Assembly: GCF_900199185.1 (NCBI RefSeq)
Contig: NZ_OBMI01000002.1
Location: 124,001-188,000 of the forward strand
Source of the DNA: Sphingomonas guangdongensis
GTDB lineage: Bacteria > Pseudomonadota > Alphaproteobacteria > Sphingomonadales > Sphingomonadaceae
Direction: 5' to 3'
DNA: 64,000 nt
In this document: positions 7,895 to 17,889 of the stretch, piece after piece
How the letters are laid out: each line of letters opens with the position of its first letter
Numbering within the stretch: position 1 is the stretch's first letter
The notes under the pieces: generated by a model
The model's database searches: none
The model's input: the letters and a program-made list of their open reading frames with translations, nothing else
Told to the model about the DNA's origin: nothing
Translations under genes and position numbers: made by a program

Positions 7895-9517
7895 ATGGCC
7901 TCTGCCGCCGCCATCTCCGCCAACAAGGCCGAACTGATCGCGATCGCCGACTCGGTCGCGAAGGAGAAGCTGATCGACAAGGCCATCGTCATCGAGGCGA
8001 TGGAGGACGCGATCCAGCGCGCCGCCAAGAACCGTTACGGCAGCGAGAACGACATCCGCGCGAAGCTCGACCCCAACACCGGCGACCTTCGCCTGTGGCG
8101 CGTGGTCGAGGTGGTCGAGGTGGTCGAGGACTATTTCAAACAGGTCGACCTGAAGGGCGCGCAGAAGCTGCAGAAGGATGCGCAGATCGGCGACTATATC
8201 GTCGATCCGCTGCCTCCGATCGAGTTCGGCCGCATTCAGGCGCAGGCCTCCAAGCAGATCATCTTCCAGAAGGTCCGCGATGCCGAGCGCGAGCGCCAGT
8301 TCGAAGAGTTCAAGGATCGCCAGGGCGAGATCATCATCGGCGTCGCCAAGCGCGTCGAGTTCGGCCACGTGGTCGTCGACCTGGGCCGCGCCGAGGGCGT
8401 GATCCGTCGCGACCAGCAGATCCCGCGCGAGCTGGTCCGCGTGGGCGACCGGGTCCGCTCGATCATCTTGAACGTTCGCCGCGAGAACCGCGGCCCGCAG
8501 ATCTTTCTGTCCCGCGCGCATCCCGATTTCATGAAGAAGCTGTTCGCGCAGGAAGTGCCGGAGATCTACGATGGCATCATCGAGATCAAGGCCGCGGCGC
8601 GCGATCCGGGCAGCCGCGCCAAGATCGGCGTGATCAGCCACGATTCGGGCATCGACCCGGTCGGCGCCTGCGTCGGCATGAAGGGCAGCCGCGTGCAGGC
8701 GGTCGTGCAGGAGATGCAGGGCGAGAAGATCGACATCATCCCCTGGTCGCCCGACACCGCGACGTTCGTCGTCAACGCGCTCCAGCCCGCCAACGTCGCC
8801 CGCGTCGTGATTGACGAGGAGGACGACCGGATCGAGGTGGTGGTACCTGACGACCAGCTCTCGCTCGCGATCGGCCGCCGCGGCCAGAACGTCCGGCTGG
8901 CATCGCAGCTGACCGGCAAGGCGATCGACATCCTGACGGAGGCGGACGCGTCCGAGAAGCGACAGAAGGAGTTCGTCGAGCGCTCCGCGATGTTCGAGAA
9001 GGAACTGGACGTCGACGAGACGCTCGCCCAGCTGCTCGTCGCCGAGGGCTTCGGCGAGCTGGAGGAGGTCGCGTATGTCGAGCTCGACGAGCTCGCGGGG
9101 ATCGAGGGCTTCGACGAGGATCTGGCGCAGGAGCTGCAGAGCCGCGCGGCCGAGGCGCTGGAGCGCCGCGAGCAGGCCAACCGCGAGGAGCGTCGCGCGC
9201 TCGGAGTCGAGGACGATCTCGCCACCATGCCGTACCTGACGGAGGCGATGCTGGTCACGCTCGGCAAGGCGGGTATCAAGACGCTGGACGACCTCGCCGA
9301 TCTCGCGACCGACGAGCTCGTCCAGAAGAAGCGCGCCGAGCCGCGCCGCCGCGCCGAGAACGCGCCCCCGCAGCGCAGCGAGGACAAGGGGGGTATCCTT
9401 GCCACCTACGGCCTCAGCGACGAGCAGGGGAACGAGATCATCATGGCCGCGCGCGCGCACTGGTTCGCCGACGAGGAGCCGGCACCGGCTGACGCGGATG
9501 CGGGCGAGGAGGCCTGA
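7895..9517 (+). CDS. nusA: Transcription termination/antitermination factor NusA
   Basis: Binds RNA polymerase and nascent RNA, modulating pausing, termination and antitermination. The 540-residue protein has the N-terminal RNAP-binding domain, an S1 domain (about 140-200, GEIIIGVAKRVEFGHVVVDL), two KH domains (DPVGACVGMKGSRVQAV; LAIGRRGQNVRLASQLTG), and a C-terminal acidic region with HhH-like repeats. Residues 70-78 are an exact triple VVE encoded by three identical 9-base units (8102-8128). It starts 7 bases after rimP. The tail is Asp/Glu/Ala rich. Confidence 0.97.
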   Translation: MASAAAISANKAELIAIADSVAKEKLIDKAIVIEAMEDAIQRAAKNRYGSENDIRAKLDPNTGDLRLWRVVEVVEVVEDYFKQVDLKGAQKLQKDAQIGDYIVDPLPPIEFGRIQAQASKQIIFQKVRDAERERQFEEFKDRQGEIIIGVAKRVEFGHVVVDLGRAEGVIRRDQQIPRELVRVGDRVRSIILNVRRENRGPQIFLSRAHPDFMKKLFAQEVPEIYDGIIEIKAAARDPGSRAKIGVISHDSGIDPVGACVGMKGSRVQAVVQEMQGEKIDIIPWSPDTATFVVNALQPANVARVVIDEEDDRIEVVVPDDQLSLAIGRRGQNVRLASQLTGKAIDILTEADASEKRQKEFVERSAMFEKELDVDETLAQLLVAEGFGELEEVAYVELDELAGIEGFDEDLAQELQSRAAEALERREQANREERRALGVEDDLATMPYLTEAMLVTLGKAGIKTLDDLADLATDELVQKKRAEPRRRAENAPPQRSEDKGGILATYGLSDEQGNEIIMAARAHWFADEEPAPADADAGEEA

Positions 9518-9522
9518 TCGCG

Positions 9523-9753
9523 ATGCCGTTCATCGACATCCGCCTCGCCGGCCCCGCGACGCGCGAGCAGAAGGCCGGGATCGTCGCCGACGTGACCGCC
9601 TCCATGGTCGCGCGCCTCGGCAAGCCCGCGGCGGCGGTGCAGGTGAACATCACCGAGCTGAGCCTCGAGAACTACGGCGCGGCCGGTCAGCTGATCGCCG
9701 ACCGCGACGCCGCCAAGCCGAGGGAGGACGCTGATGCGGATGCCCCTCGATGA
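9523..9753 (+). CDS. 4-oxalocrotonate tautomerase family protein
   Basis: A 76-residue protein starting MPFIDIRLAGPATREQKAGI. After Met removal the N-terminal Pro is the catalytic base of the 4-OT/DmpI family, which catalyses keto-enol tautomerisation and related reactions. The beta-alpha-beta unit continues with ADVTASMVARLGKP and VQVNITELS. The usual 4-OT is about 62 residues; here an acidic, Arg-containing tail (REDADADAPR) is added. It lies 5 bases after nusA inside the nusA-ylxR-infB operon, an unexpected place for a catabolic-type enzyme. Substrate unknown. Confidence 0.85.
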   Translation: MPFIDIRLAGPATREQKAGIVADVTASMVARLGKPAAAVQVNITELSLENYGAAGQLIADRDAAKPREDADADAPR

Positions 9754-9778
9754 AACGCGACAGCTGAACAACCAACCT

Positions 9779-10187
9779 CGTCACCCCGGCCTCGAGCCGG
9801 GGTCCATGGGTCCGCGCGCGCTGTCGTGGCGGTTACAGGAGCGGCGGCAAGCCGATTGCCGGACCCAAGTCGTTCCAGTGCGGATTGGCGCGCTCGATCA
9901 GCTCGATCTTTCAGTCGCGGCATCAGCGTTTGATCCGTTTCTCCACGGCGATTGCGTCCATCATGCTGGCTGCAGTCTCGAACCAGACAAGCCGCTTGGC
10001 GCCGTACCGGTCGGTGAAGCCGGCATAGGCGCCTCCGCGATGCTGGACCACGCGAGCAACGAGGTCCGAGGTCACGCCGACATACAGCGTTCCATTGCAC
10101 CCGCTGGCCATCATGTAGACGCATGGTTGTCCGTCCCACATGCGCCAGCTTGTGCAACTTGGATTCCGGCTCAAGGCCGGGGTGACG
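9779..10187. repeat. REP-bounded element carrying a GIY-YIG frame
   Basis: A 409-bp element with inverted ends: CGTCACCCCGG at the left (9779) and CCGGGGTGACG at the right (ending 10187). Each end is a small REP-like palindrome: CCCCGGC-ctcga-GCCGGGG at 9784-9802, and CCGGC-tcaag-GCCGG at 10166-10180. Inside is a GIY-YIG nuclease reading frame on the minus strand that fills the space between the ends. The subterminal sequence after the left REP (GTCCATGGGTCCGCG) and before the right REP recurs in the 107-bp element at 55053-55159. It separates the tautomerase gene from ylxR within an operon. No clear target duplication is visible. Confidence 0.75.
9833..10141 (-). pseudogene. GIY-YIG nuclease family protein, two in-frame TGA codons
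   Basis: From the ATG at 10141 the frame reads MWDGQPCVYMMASGCNGTLY then VGVTSDLVARVVQHR. The YMM...LYVG pair is the GIY-YIG core and the Arg-rich helix follows, as in small stand-alone (UPF0213/YhbQ-like) GIY-YIG proteins. After KRIKR the frame hits TGA (9923-9925) and again TGA (9911-9913), yet continues with family sequence KIELIERANPHWNDLG up to TAA at 9833-9835. In relatives the two TGA positions are normally Trp (KRW..xxW). Both fit single TGG to TGA changes. Product probably truncated and inactive. It lies inside a REP-bounded element. Confidence 0.8.
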
Positions 10188-10206
10188 TTGCGGTGGGGAC
10201 GGCGGC

Positions 10207-10905
10207 ATGAACGACCGCACCTGCATTCTCAGCCGCGACTCGGGGCCGCGCGACGGACTTATCCGGCTCGCGATTTCGCCCGACGGCGCCGTGCTGCCGG
10301 ACGTGCGGGCGCGCGCGCCGGGGCGGGGTGCGTGGATCGGTGTGTCGCGCGCGGAGCTGGATCAGGCGCACGCCAAGGGCAAGCTGAAGAGCGCACTCGC
10401 CCGCGCGTTCAAAGGCGCGGCGCTCACGATCCCCGATGATCTCGGCGCGCTGATCGCCAGCCAGCTCGAACGCGCGGCACTGGATCGGCTGGGGCTCGAG
10501 GCCAAGGCCGGGCACCTGCTGTTCGGCACCGACCGGATCGAGACGGCGGCGCGCAGCGGCAAGCTGCACCTGCTGCTCCACGCCTCCGACGCAGGCGCGG
10601 ACGGGGCGGCGAAGCTCGCGCAGGCGTGGCGCGTCGGCTCCGATCGGGAAGGGTCGGGTGCACGGGGCTTGGTTTTGCCGGTGGACCGCACCATATTGTC
10701 CTTGGCGCTAGGCCGCGAAAATGTGGTACACGCCGGTTTGACGGACGCTCAGGCGGCCGAGCGGGTGCGCGCGGCGCTATCCCGCTGGCTGCATTTTATC
10801 GGACCCGCACCCGCCCCTGAACCTTGCGCCACGGCCGCGCAGGGCGCATCGGCAACTGACACACAGGCCGTCCCTGGGCGTGGGCCGGTCGACGAAGGAA
10901 TTTGA
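10207..10905 (+). CDS. YlxR (DUF448) domain protein
   Basis: A 232-residue protein. The first 85 residues are the YlxR/DUF448 domain (RTCILSRDSGPRDGLIRLAI, then GRGAWIGVSRAELDQAHAKG), a small nucleic-acid-binding fold encoded between nusA and infB in most bacteria; in firmicutes a homologue (RnpM) binds RNase P RNA. Residues about 85-190 look like the L7Ae/YlxQ-type domain that is a separate gene in firmicutes but fused here, as in many alphaproteobacteria. It starts with ATG at 10207, 20 bases after the REP element. The tail is Pro/Ala rich. Confidence 0.88.
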   Translation: MNDRTCILSRDSGPRDGLIRLAISPDGAVLPDVRARAPGRGAWIGVSRAELDQAHAKGKLKSALARAFKGAALTIPDDLGALIASQLERAALDRLGLEAKAGHLLFGTDRIETAARSGKLHLLLHASDAGADGAAKLAQAWRVGSDREGSGARGLVLPVDRTILSLALGRENVVHAGLTDAQAAERVRAALSRWLHFIGPAPAPEPCATAAQGASATDTQAVPGRGPVDEGI

Positions 10906-10913
10906 AGAGGCGC

Positions 10914-13607
<2,694 letters not shown>

Positions 13608-13657
13608 CGGACGGCGGGCGGGACGATCGTCTCGCCCGCGGTCTCCGCCGGCGCGGG

Positions 13658-14209
13658 ATGGCGGCCGGGGCGTGGCTCGTCATCGGGCTGACGGCGATTT
13701 TCGCCGGTACGTGGTGGCTGGGGCAGGCCGGGATCTTCGTCGCGCTCGCGGTCGCCTTTGCCGGGTTCGTGATCGTGATGGAGGCGGTGGTCGCCGTGTG
13801 GGGCCTGCGGGCACGGGGTCTGCCCGCGCTCCTGCTGGTCGGGCCGATGCTGCTGGCGATCGTCGCCACGCTGGTGCTGCTCAACCCGGTGCTGCGCCAG
13901 GCGCATGTCATGCCCTCCCGCCAGCTGCTCGCGCGCGAACGGGCGTCGTTCGACGCGGTTGCGAGCGGCGCGGCGATTACCATGCCGGGCGTGCTCGCGG
14001 TGGAGCGGCGCGACGGCGCGGTGCGGTTCCTGACGCAGAACGGGATGCTCGGCGCGTCGCGAGCGGTCGTCTTCGATCCGTCGGACCGGCTGGCCGGCGC
14101 CAACGGCTGGGCCGGAGGCCGGATCAGTCCCGCGGCCGCGAAACTGTTCTACGACGTCCGCTGGTGTTACCGGCTGGACGTGCACTGGTACCACTGCCAC
14201 TTCGGTTGA
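13658..14209 (+). CDS. Membrane protein with C-terminal periplasmic domain, unknown
   Basis: A 183-residue protein with three predicted membrane spans ([53 protein letters not shown]) and a soluble C-terminal domain of about 100 residues ending WYHCHFG. The C-terminal part resembles DUF1499-like or similar small envelope domains only loosely, so no family is assigned. It lies between infB and rbfA, two bases before the rbfA start. An in-frame TTG at 13604 overlaps the infB stop (TTGA) and would add 18 residues; the ATG at 13658 is used here. Confidence 0.6.
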   Translation: MAAGAWLVIGLTAIFAGTWWLGQAGIFVALAVAFAGFVIVMEAVVAVWGLRARGLPALLLVGPMLLAIVATLVLLNPVLRQAHVMPSRQLLARERASFDAVASGAAITMPGVLAVERRDGAVRFLTQNGMLGASRAVVFDPSDRLAGANGWAGGRISPAAAKLFYDVRWCYRLDVHWYHCHFG

Positions 14210-14211
14210 CC

Positions 14212-14601
14212 ATGAAGAGCGACACGCCCGAGAAGTCCGTTCGCACGCTGCGCGTCGGCGAGCAGGTGCGCCACATTCTGTCCGAGATCCTGCAGCGCGG
14301 CGACGTGCATGACGAGGTACTCGCCAGCCACCTAGTCAGCGTTACCGAGGTTCGGATGTCACCCGACCTGCGCCACGCCACCGTGTTCGTAAAGCCGCTG
14401 CTGGGCAAGGACGAGGAGGCGGTGCTGAAGGCGCTGCGCACCAACACCGCCTACCTACAGCGCGAGGTCGCACACCGCATCAAGATGAAGTACGCGGCCA
14501 AGCTGAAGTTCCTGGCGGACGAGAGCTTCGACGAAGGCAGCCACATTGACGCTCTGCTGCGCTCGGAAAGCGTCGCGCGCGACCTCGACGGCGGAGGGTA
14601 A
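14212..14601 (+). CDS. rbfA: 30S ribosome-binding factor RbfA
   Basis: Small KH-fold protein needed for late 30S maturation and 16S rRNA 5' processing. The 129-residue length and motifs fit: [21 protein letters not shown], the strand [17 protein letters not shown], and [20 protein letters not shown] with [10 protein letters not shown]. The start ATG is 2 bases after the previous stop, so translation is coupled. Unlike many relatives it is not directly followed by truB; about 2.3 kb of other material intervenes. Confidence 0.96.
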   Translation: MKSDTPEKSVRTLRVGEQVRHILSEILQRGDVHDEVLASHLVSVTEVRMSPDLRHATVFVKPLLGKDEEAVLKALRTNTAYLQREVAHRIKMKYAAKLKFLADESFDEGSHIDALLRSESVARDLDGGG

Positions 14602-14667
14602 GAGCTGGGCCGAACATCGTCGGTCAGCGCGCTTCGATCATCAGCAGACGGCTATTTAAGGCAGAAC

Positions 14668-14776
14668 CGTTCGTCCTGAGTAGCCATTGAGCTTGCCGAA
14701 ATGGCGTATCGAAGGACTGTCCCAAGTGCTTCGATACGCGTCTTCGGCTTCGCTCAGCCGCTACTCAGCACGAACG
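14668..14776. repeat. Long palindromic repeat, family B copy 1
   Basis: Inverted ends CGTTCGTCCTGAGTAG (left) and CTACTCAGCACGAACG (right) enclose arms that also pair further in (TATCGAAGGAC with GTGCTTCGATA). The whole could fold into one long hairpin. Copies occur at 29002-29106 and 36791-36927. This one lies downstream of rbfA and downstream of a convergent decayed gene, with no stop codon role here. Confidence 0.85.
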
Positions 14777-14837
14777 ATTGAGGCTTAGGCTCGCACGAGT
14801 TCGTTCAGGTGTCGAACATCGCCGTATAGCGAGGGTC

Positions 14838-15140
14838 TCATTCGGGCGCTAGCGGTGACCACCCATCACCGTCACTTCGTGCTTGCGCCAGCAGGCGCTC
14901 GATCGCTTCATCCGGTGTTCCGCCGGCCGCAATCCACGCCGGCGGCTCCGCTCAGAAAGACGCTGCCATAACGTCGTCCGCGCCCGGCCCATGTTCCCAC
15001 AGCCAAACAATTCTGCTGAGTTCTTCAAACGGCCGATCAGCCTCGGCGACTGTCCACCACGCACCGCTGCTATACGTGCCGTTGTACCGATCTTCGCAGA
15101 CTAGGAGCGGATGGATCGCCGCAGGAATGGGCGTGGACAT
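14838..15140 (-). pseudogene. Decayed small protein gene with in-frame TGA
   Basis: From the ATG at 15140 the frame reads MSTPIPAAIHPLLVCEDRYN, then GTYSSGAWWTVAEADRPFEE and IVWLWEHGPGADDVMAASF, then TGA (14952-14954, codon 63), then continues AEPPAWIAAGGTPDEAIERL to a natural stop at 14838-14840. Both halves have protein-like composition in one frame, and TGA follows Phe where Trp would be a plausible residue, so a single nonsense change is likely. I do not know the family. Its start region overlaps the non-coding lead of tdk on the other strand. A truncated 62-residue product remains possible. Confidence 0.6.
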
Positions 15141-15167
15141 AGCCGCAAAGATACGCTTCTGAGCCTG

Positions 15168-15797
15168 ATGGCCAAGCTCTACTTCTACTACGCCAGCATG
15201 AATGCGGGGAAGTCGACCAACCTGTTGCAGGCGGACTTCAACTACCGCGAGCGGGGCATGCGGACGATGTTGTTCACGGCCGCGATCGACGATCGATTCG
15301 CCGCGCGCACGATCGCGTCGCGGATCGGGCTGGTGGCGCCGGCCACCGCCTTTGACGCGACGACCGACCTCTACGGCTGTGTCGAGCAGGAGCACGCGCG
15401 CGGCACTCTCGGGTGCGTACTCGTCGATGAAGCGCAGTTCCTGAGCGAGGCTCAGGTCGATCAGCTCGCCGCGGTGGCAGACACGCTCGGAGTGCCCGTG
15501 CTCGCCTATGGCCTGCGGACCGACTTCCGTGCCGCACTGTTCCCGGGCTCGGCGCGACTGCTGGCGCTCGCCGATGCGCTGCTCGAGATCAAGTCGGTGT
15601 GCCTATGCGGGCGCAAGGCCACCATGAACGCGCGGGTCGGGGCGGACGGCCGCGCGGTCAGCGCCGGTGCGCAGACCGAGATCGGCGGCAACGACCGCTA
15701 TGTCGCACTGTGCCGTCGCCACTTCACGGAAGCGCTCGCCGGAACGCTGCTGCTCGGCGCCGGTTCAACCAGGATCGAACAGGAGGCTCTGCCATGA
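15168..15797 (+). CDS. tdk: Thymidine kinase, type II
   Basis: Phosphorylates thymidine to dTMP with ATP in the nucleotide salvage pathway. 209 residues. Motifs: P-loop MNAGKSTNLLQ, the DEAQF Walker-B-like segment (VLVDEAQFLSEAQVDQL) with the catalytic Glu, the lasso/Zn part with CLCG and CRRH cysteines (Zn ribbon of the type II family), and GLRTDFRAALFPGS binding the nucleoside. The ATG at 15168 starts right at the conserved AKLYFYYASM; the frame is open 19 codons further upstream without similarity. The stop overlaps the next start (ATGA, 15794-15797), so the two are coupled. Confidence 0.95.
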   Translation: MAKLYFYYASMNAGKSTNLLQADFNYRERGMRTMLFTAAIDDRFAARTIASRIGLVAPATAFDATTDLYGCVEQEHARGTLGCVLVDEAQFLSEAQVDQLAAVADTLGVPVLAYGLRTDFRAALFPGSARLLALADALLEIKSVCLCGRKATMNARVGADGRAVSAGAQTEIGGNDRYVALCRRHFTEALAGTLLLGAGSTRIEQEALP

Positions 15798-16174
15798 AGA
15801 TGCTTGTCGCCGTTCTCGTGCTGGCTGCGACGCCTGCCGCCGCGTCGGTCCAGAGCGAACGCAGGGCAAGCGGTGAAACCACCATCCCGCTGAACCGGTC
15901 CGGCGGCATTCGCAGCTATGTCGTCGACCACGGCGACCATCGGATCGTCCATATGCAGGACCAGCGCCAGCGCTGGTACCGAGTCACGCTGTCGGGCGAA
16001 TGCCTGCCCGCCGACGGCCAGGCGGCGCTGATCACCCGGACCCGCTTCGATAGCCGCCTCGATCGTCAGTCCACCGTCGCGTCGAACCGCTATCCCGGGC
16101 GTGTGTGCGGGATCGACAGCATCGTCCATGCGGCACCGCCGCCGGGTACGCCGGGGGCGGCGCGCCGCCCGTGA
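15794..16174 (+). CDS. Small exported protein, unknown
   Basis: A 126-residue protein with a signal peptide (MKMLVAVLVLAATPAAASVQ). The mature part has the pattern IRSYVVDHGDHRIVHMQDQR then WYRVTLSGECLP, an arrangement found in small secreted sphingomonad proteins often labelled DUF6491-like; that label is from memory and tentative. Two Cys (in GECLP and RVCGID) may form a disulfide in the periplasm. The C-terminus is Pro/Gly/Ala rich. Translation is coupled to tdk by a 4-base overlap. Confidence 0.65.
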   Translation: MKMLVAVLVLAATPAAASVQSERRASGETTIPLNRSGGIRSYVVDHGDHRIVHMQDQRQRWYRVTLSGECLPADGQAALITRTRFDSRLDRQSTVASNRYPGRVCGIDSIVHAAPPPGTPGAARRP

Positions 16175-16184
16175 GCGCCACCGC

Positions 16185-16865
16185 ATGAGTGCCGACGGCC
16201 TGCCGTGGCGGATCGCATCCTGGCTGATCCCGCTGGTAGTCGCGATCGTGTTCCACGAGGTCGCGCACGGTTGGGTCGCGCGCGCCTTCGGCGATCCGAC
16301 CGCGGCGCGGCTGGGGCGGCTTAGCCTCAATCCCATCCGTCACGTCGATCCGATCGGCACCGTCGCCCTGCCGCTGCTGCTCGCGGTGACCGGCGCGCCG
16401 GTGTTCGGTTGGGCGAAGCCGGTACCGGTCGTGGCGCGGCGGCTGCGTCACCCGCGTGTTCAGATGATGCTCGTCGCGCTCGCCGGGCCGGGGATCAATC
16501 TGGCGCTCGCAGCGGTCACGGTGCTGCTGCTGGCCCAGATCGGCGGCGGCGAGCCGCCGGGCGGGGTCGCCGGGCAATTCGTGCTGGCCAACCTGTTCAA
16601 CTTCCTGCTGATCAACGTCTTTCTCGCGATCTTCAACCTGATCCCGCTGCCGCCGTTCGACGGCGGCCATGTCGTGGAGGGGCTGCTGCCGCGCAGCGCG
16701 GTGCCGGCGTGGCAGCGGCTGGCGCGCTTCGCCTTTCCGATCCTGATCCTGCTGCTGCTCGTCATTCCGATGCTCGCGCCGCAGCTGAACGTGGTCGGGC
16801 GAGTGGTGGCGCCGATCGCCTGGACCGTGATCCGAACGCTGCTGGGGGCGGTCGGGCTCGCCTGA
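16185..16865 (+). CDS. Site-2 protease-like M50 metallopeptidase
   Basis: Intramembrane zinc protease of the M50/Rip1-like family without a PDZ domain. 226 residues, with several membrane spans. The zinc motif HEVAHG lies in the first span (IVFHEVAHGWVARAFGDPTA); the second catalytic segment is NLIPLPPFDGGHVVEGLLP, with the metal-binding Asp. The conserved GWAKPVPV strand and the GPGINLALA span are present. The ATG at 16185 is preferred; it is 10 bases after the previous stop. The truB ATG begins 1 base after its stop (TGAGATG). Substrate unknown. Confidence 0.9.
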   Translation: MSADGLPWRIASWLIPLVVAIVFHEVAHGWVARAFGDPTAARLGRLSLNPIRHVDPIGTVALPLLLAVTGAPVFGWAKPVPVVARRLRHPRVQMMLVALAGPGINLALAAVTVLLLAQIGGGEPPGGVAGQFVLANLFNFLLINVFLAIFNLIPLPPFDGGHVVEGLLPRSAVPAWQRLARFAFPILILLLLVIPMLAPQLNVVGRVVAPIAWTVIRTLLGAVGLA

Positions 16866-16866
16866 G

Positions 16867-17865
16867 ATGCACGGCTGGCTGATCCTCGACAAGCCGCTCG
16901 GGCTCGGCTCGACCGACGCCGTGTCGGCCGTCAAGCGCGCGCTGCGCTCCGGCGGCTACGGCAAGCTGAAGGTCGGTCACGGCGGCACGCTCGATCCGCT
17001 CGCGAGCGGCGTGCTCCCAGTCGCGCTGGGAGAGGCGACCAAGCTCGCCGGGCGCATGCTCGACAGCGACAAGGTGTACGACTTCACGGTCCGCTTCGGC
17101 GTGCAGACCGACACGCTCGACGCCGAGGGGCGGGTGGTGGGGACAAGCGACGTGCGGCCGAACGCCGCCGAGCTAGCGGCGGTGCTGCCGCGCTTCACCG
17201 GCCCGATCGCGCAGGTGCCGCCGGCGTTCTCGGCGCTTAAGGTCGATGGCAAGCGCGCCTATGATCTGGCGAGGGCGGGCGAGGAAGTGGTGCTCGCGGC
17301 GCGGGATGTGTCGGTGCACGCGCTCGAAATCCTTTCCGAGCTTGGCTCGGGGAGGGGGACCAGCGGAGCTGGTGGAGGGGCAGAGCCGCAGGCGGCGCGC
17401 TCACCCCCCCACCACTCGCTTCGCGAGCAGTCCCCCTCTCCAAGCAAGCTTGAGCAGGTTCTGCACGACGTGACCCTTACTGCAAACGTCTCGAAGGGCA
17501 CCTACATTCGCAGCCTCGCGCGCGACATCGCGCTCGCGCTCGGGACGGTCGGTCATGTGACCATGCTGCGGCGGACCAGGGCCGGGCCGTTCGACCTCGC
17601 GCAGGCGATATCGCTGGACAATCTAGCGGAAAGCGGTAAGGCGCGCACCCTTGAACACCTACTCCTGCCGCTGAGGGCGGGGCTGGACGACATCCCGGCT
17701 CTCGCGCTCGATCCCGACCAGGCAGGGGCGCTCCGTCAGGGGCGAGTGCTGGGCGGGATTGCCGGAACCGATGGCCTCCGCTTCGCGATCCTGGGCGACA
17801 CGCCCGTTGCGCTGGTGGAGGTGGTGGGCGGAGACGCCCGCGTCGTTCGCGGCTTCAATCTGTGA
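16867..17865 (+). CDS. truB: tRNA pseudouridine(55) synthase TruB
   Basis: Isomerises U55 in the T-loop of elongator tRNAs. The catalytic motif GGTLDPLASGVLPVALGEAT holds Asp43, and the KGTYIRSLARDI motif and C-terminal PUA-like domain (GALRQGRVLGG) are present. 332 residues. Residues about 159-195 (ELGSGRGTSGAGGGAEPQ through SPSKLEQ) do not belong to the family: they are encoded by an in-frame palindromic repeat (17341-17451) between the strand HALEILSE and the strand HDVTLTANV. This lies in a surface loop region, so the enzyme may tolerate it. Confidence 0.95.
   Translation: MHGWLILDKPLGLGSTDAVSAVKRALRSGGYGKLKVGHGGTLDPLASGVLPVALGEATKLAGRMLDSDKVYDFTVRFGVQTDTLDAEGRVVGTSDVRPNAAELAAVLPRFTGPIAQVPPAFSALKVDGKRAYDLARAGEEVVLAARDVSVHALEILSELGSGRGTSGAGGGAEPQAARSPPHHSLREQSPSPSKLEQVLHDVTLTANVSKGTYIRSLARDIALALGTVGHVTMLRRTRAGPFDLAQAISLDNLAESGKARTLEHLLLPLRAGLDDIPALALDPDQAGALRQGRVLGGIAGTDGLRFAILGDTPVALVEVVGGDARVVRGFNL
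17341..17451. repeat. Palindromic repeat inserted in frame in truB
   Basis: About 111 bp. The left arm CTTGGCTCGGGGAGGGGGAC pairs imperfectly with the right arm GTCCCCCTCTCCAAGCAAG, and an inner pair (GACCAGCGGAGCTGGTGG with CCACCACTCGCTTCGC) extends the palindrome. The sequence has the form of the GGGAGGGGGACCA...GGTCCCCCTCCC repeats scattered in sphingomonad intergenic regions (from memory). Its length is a multiple of three and it has no stop in the truB frame. Confidence 0.7.
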
Positions 17866-17889
17866 ACCGATGTCGAGGACGAAGATAGC

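Noticed and set aside
7868..9460. 530-codon open frame opposite nusA
   Set aside because: Mirror of nusA codons with Leu/Asp/Arg bias; nusA itself is certain.
9779..10187. Group I intron or intein homing by the GIY-YIG protein
   Set aside because: No intron core or intein splice residues, and the frame is not inside another gene; the flanks are REP palindromes.
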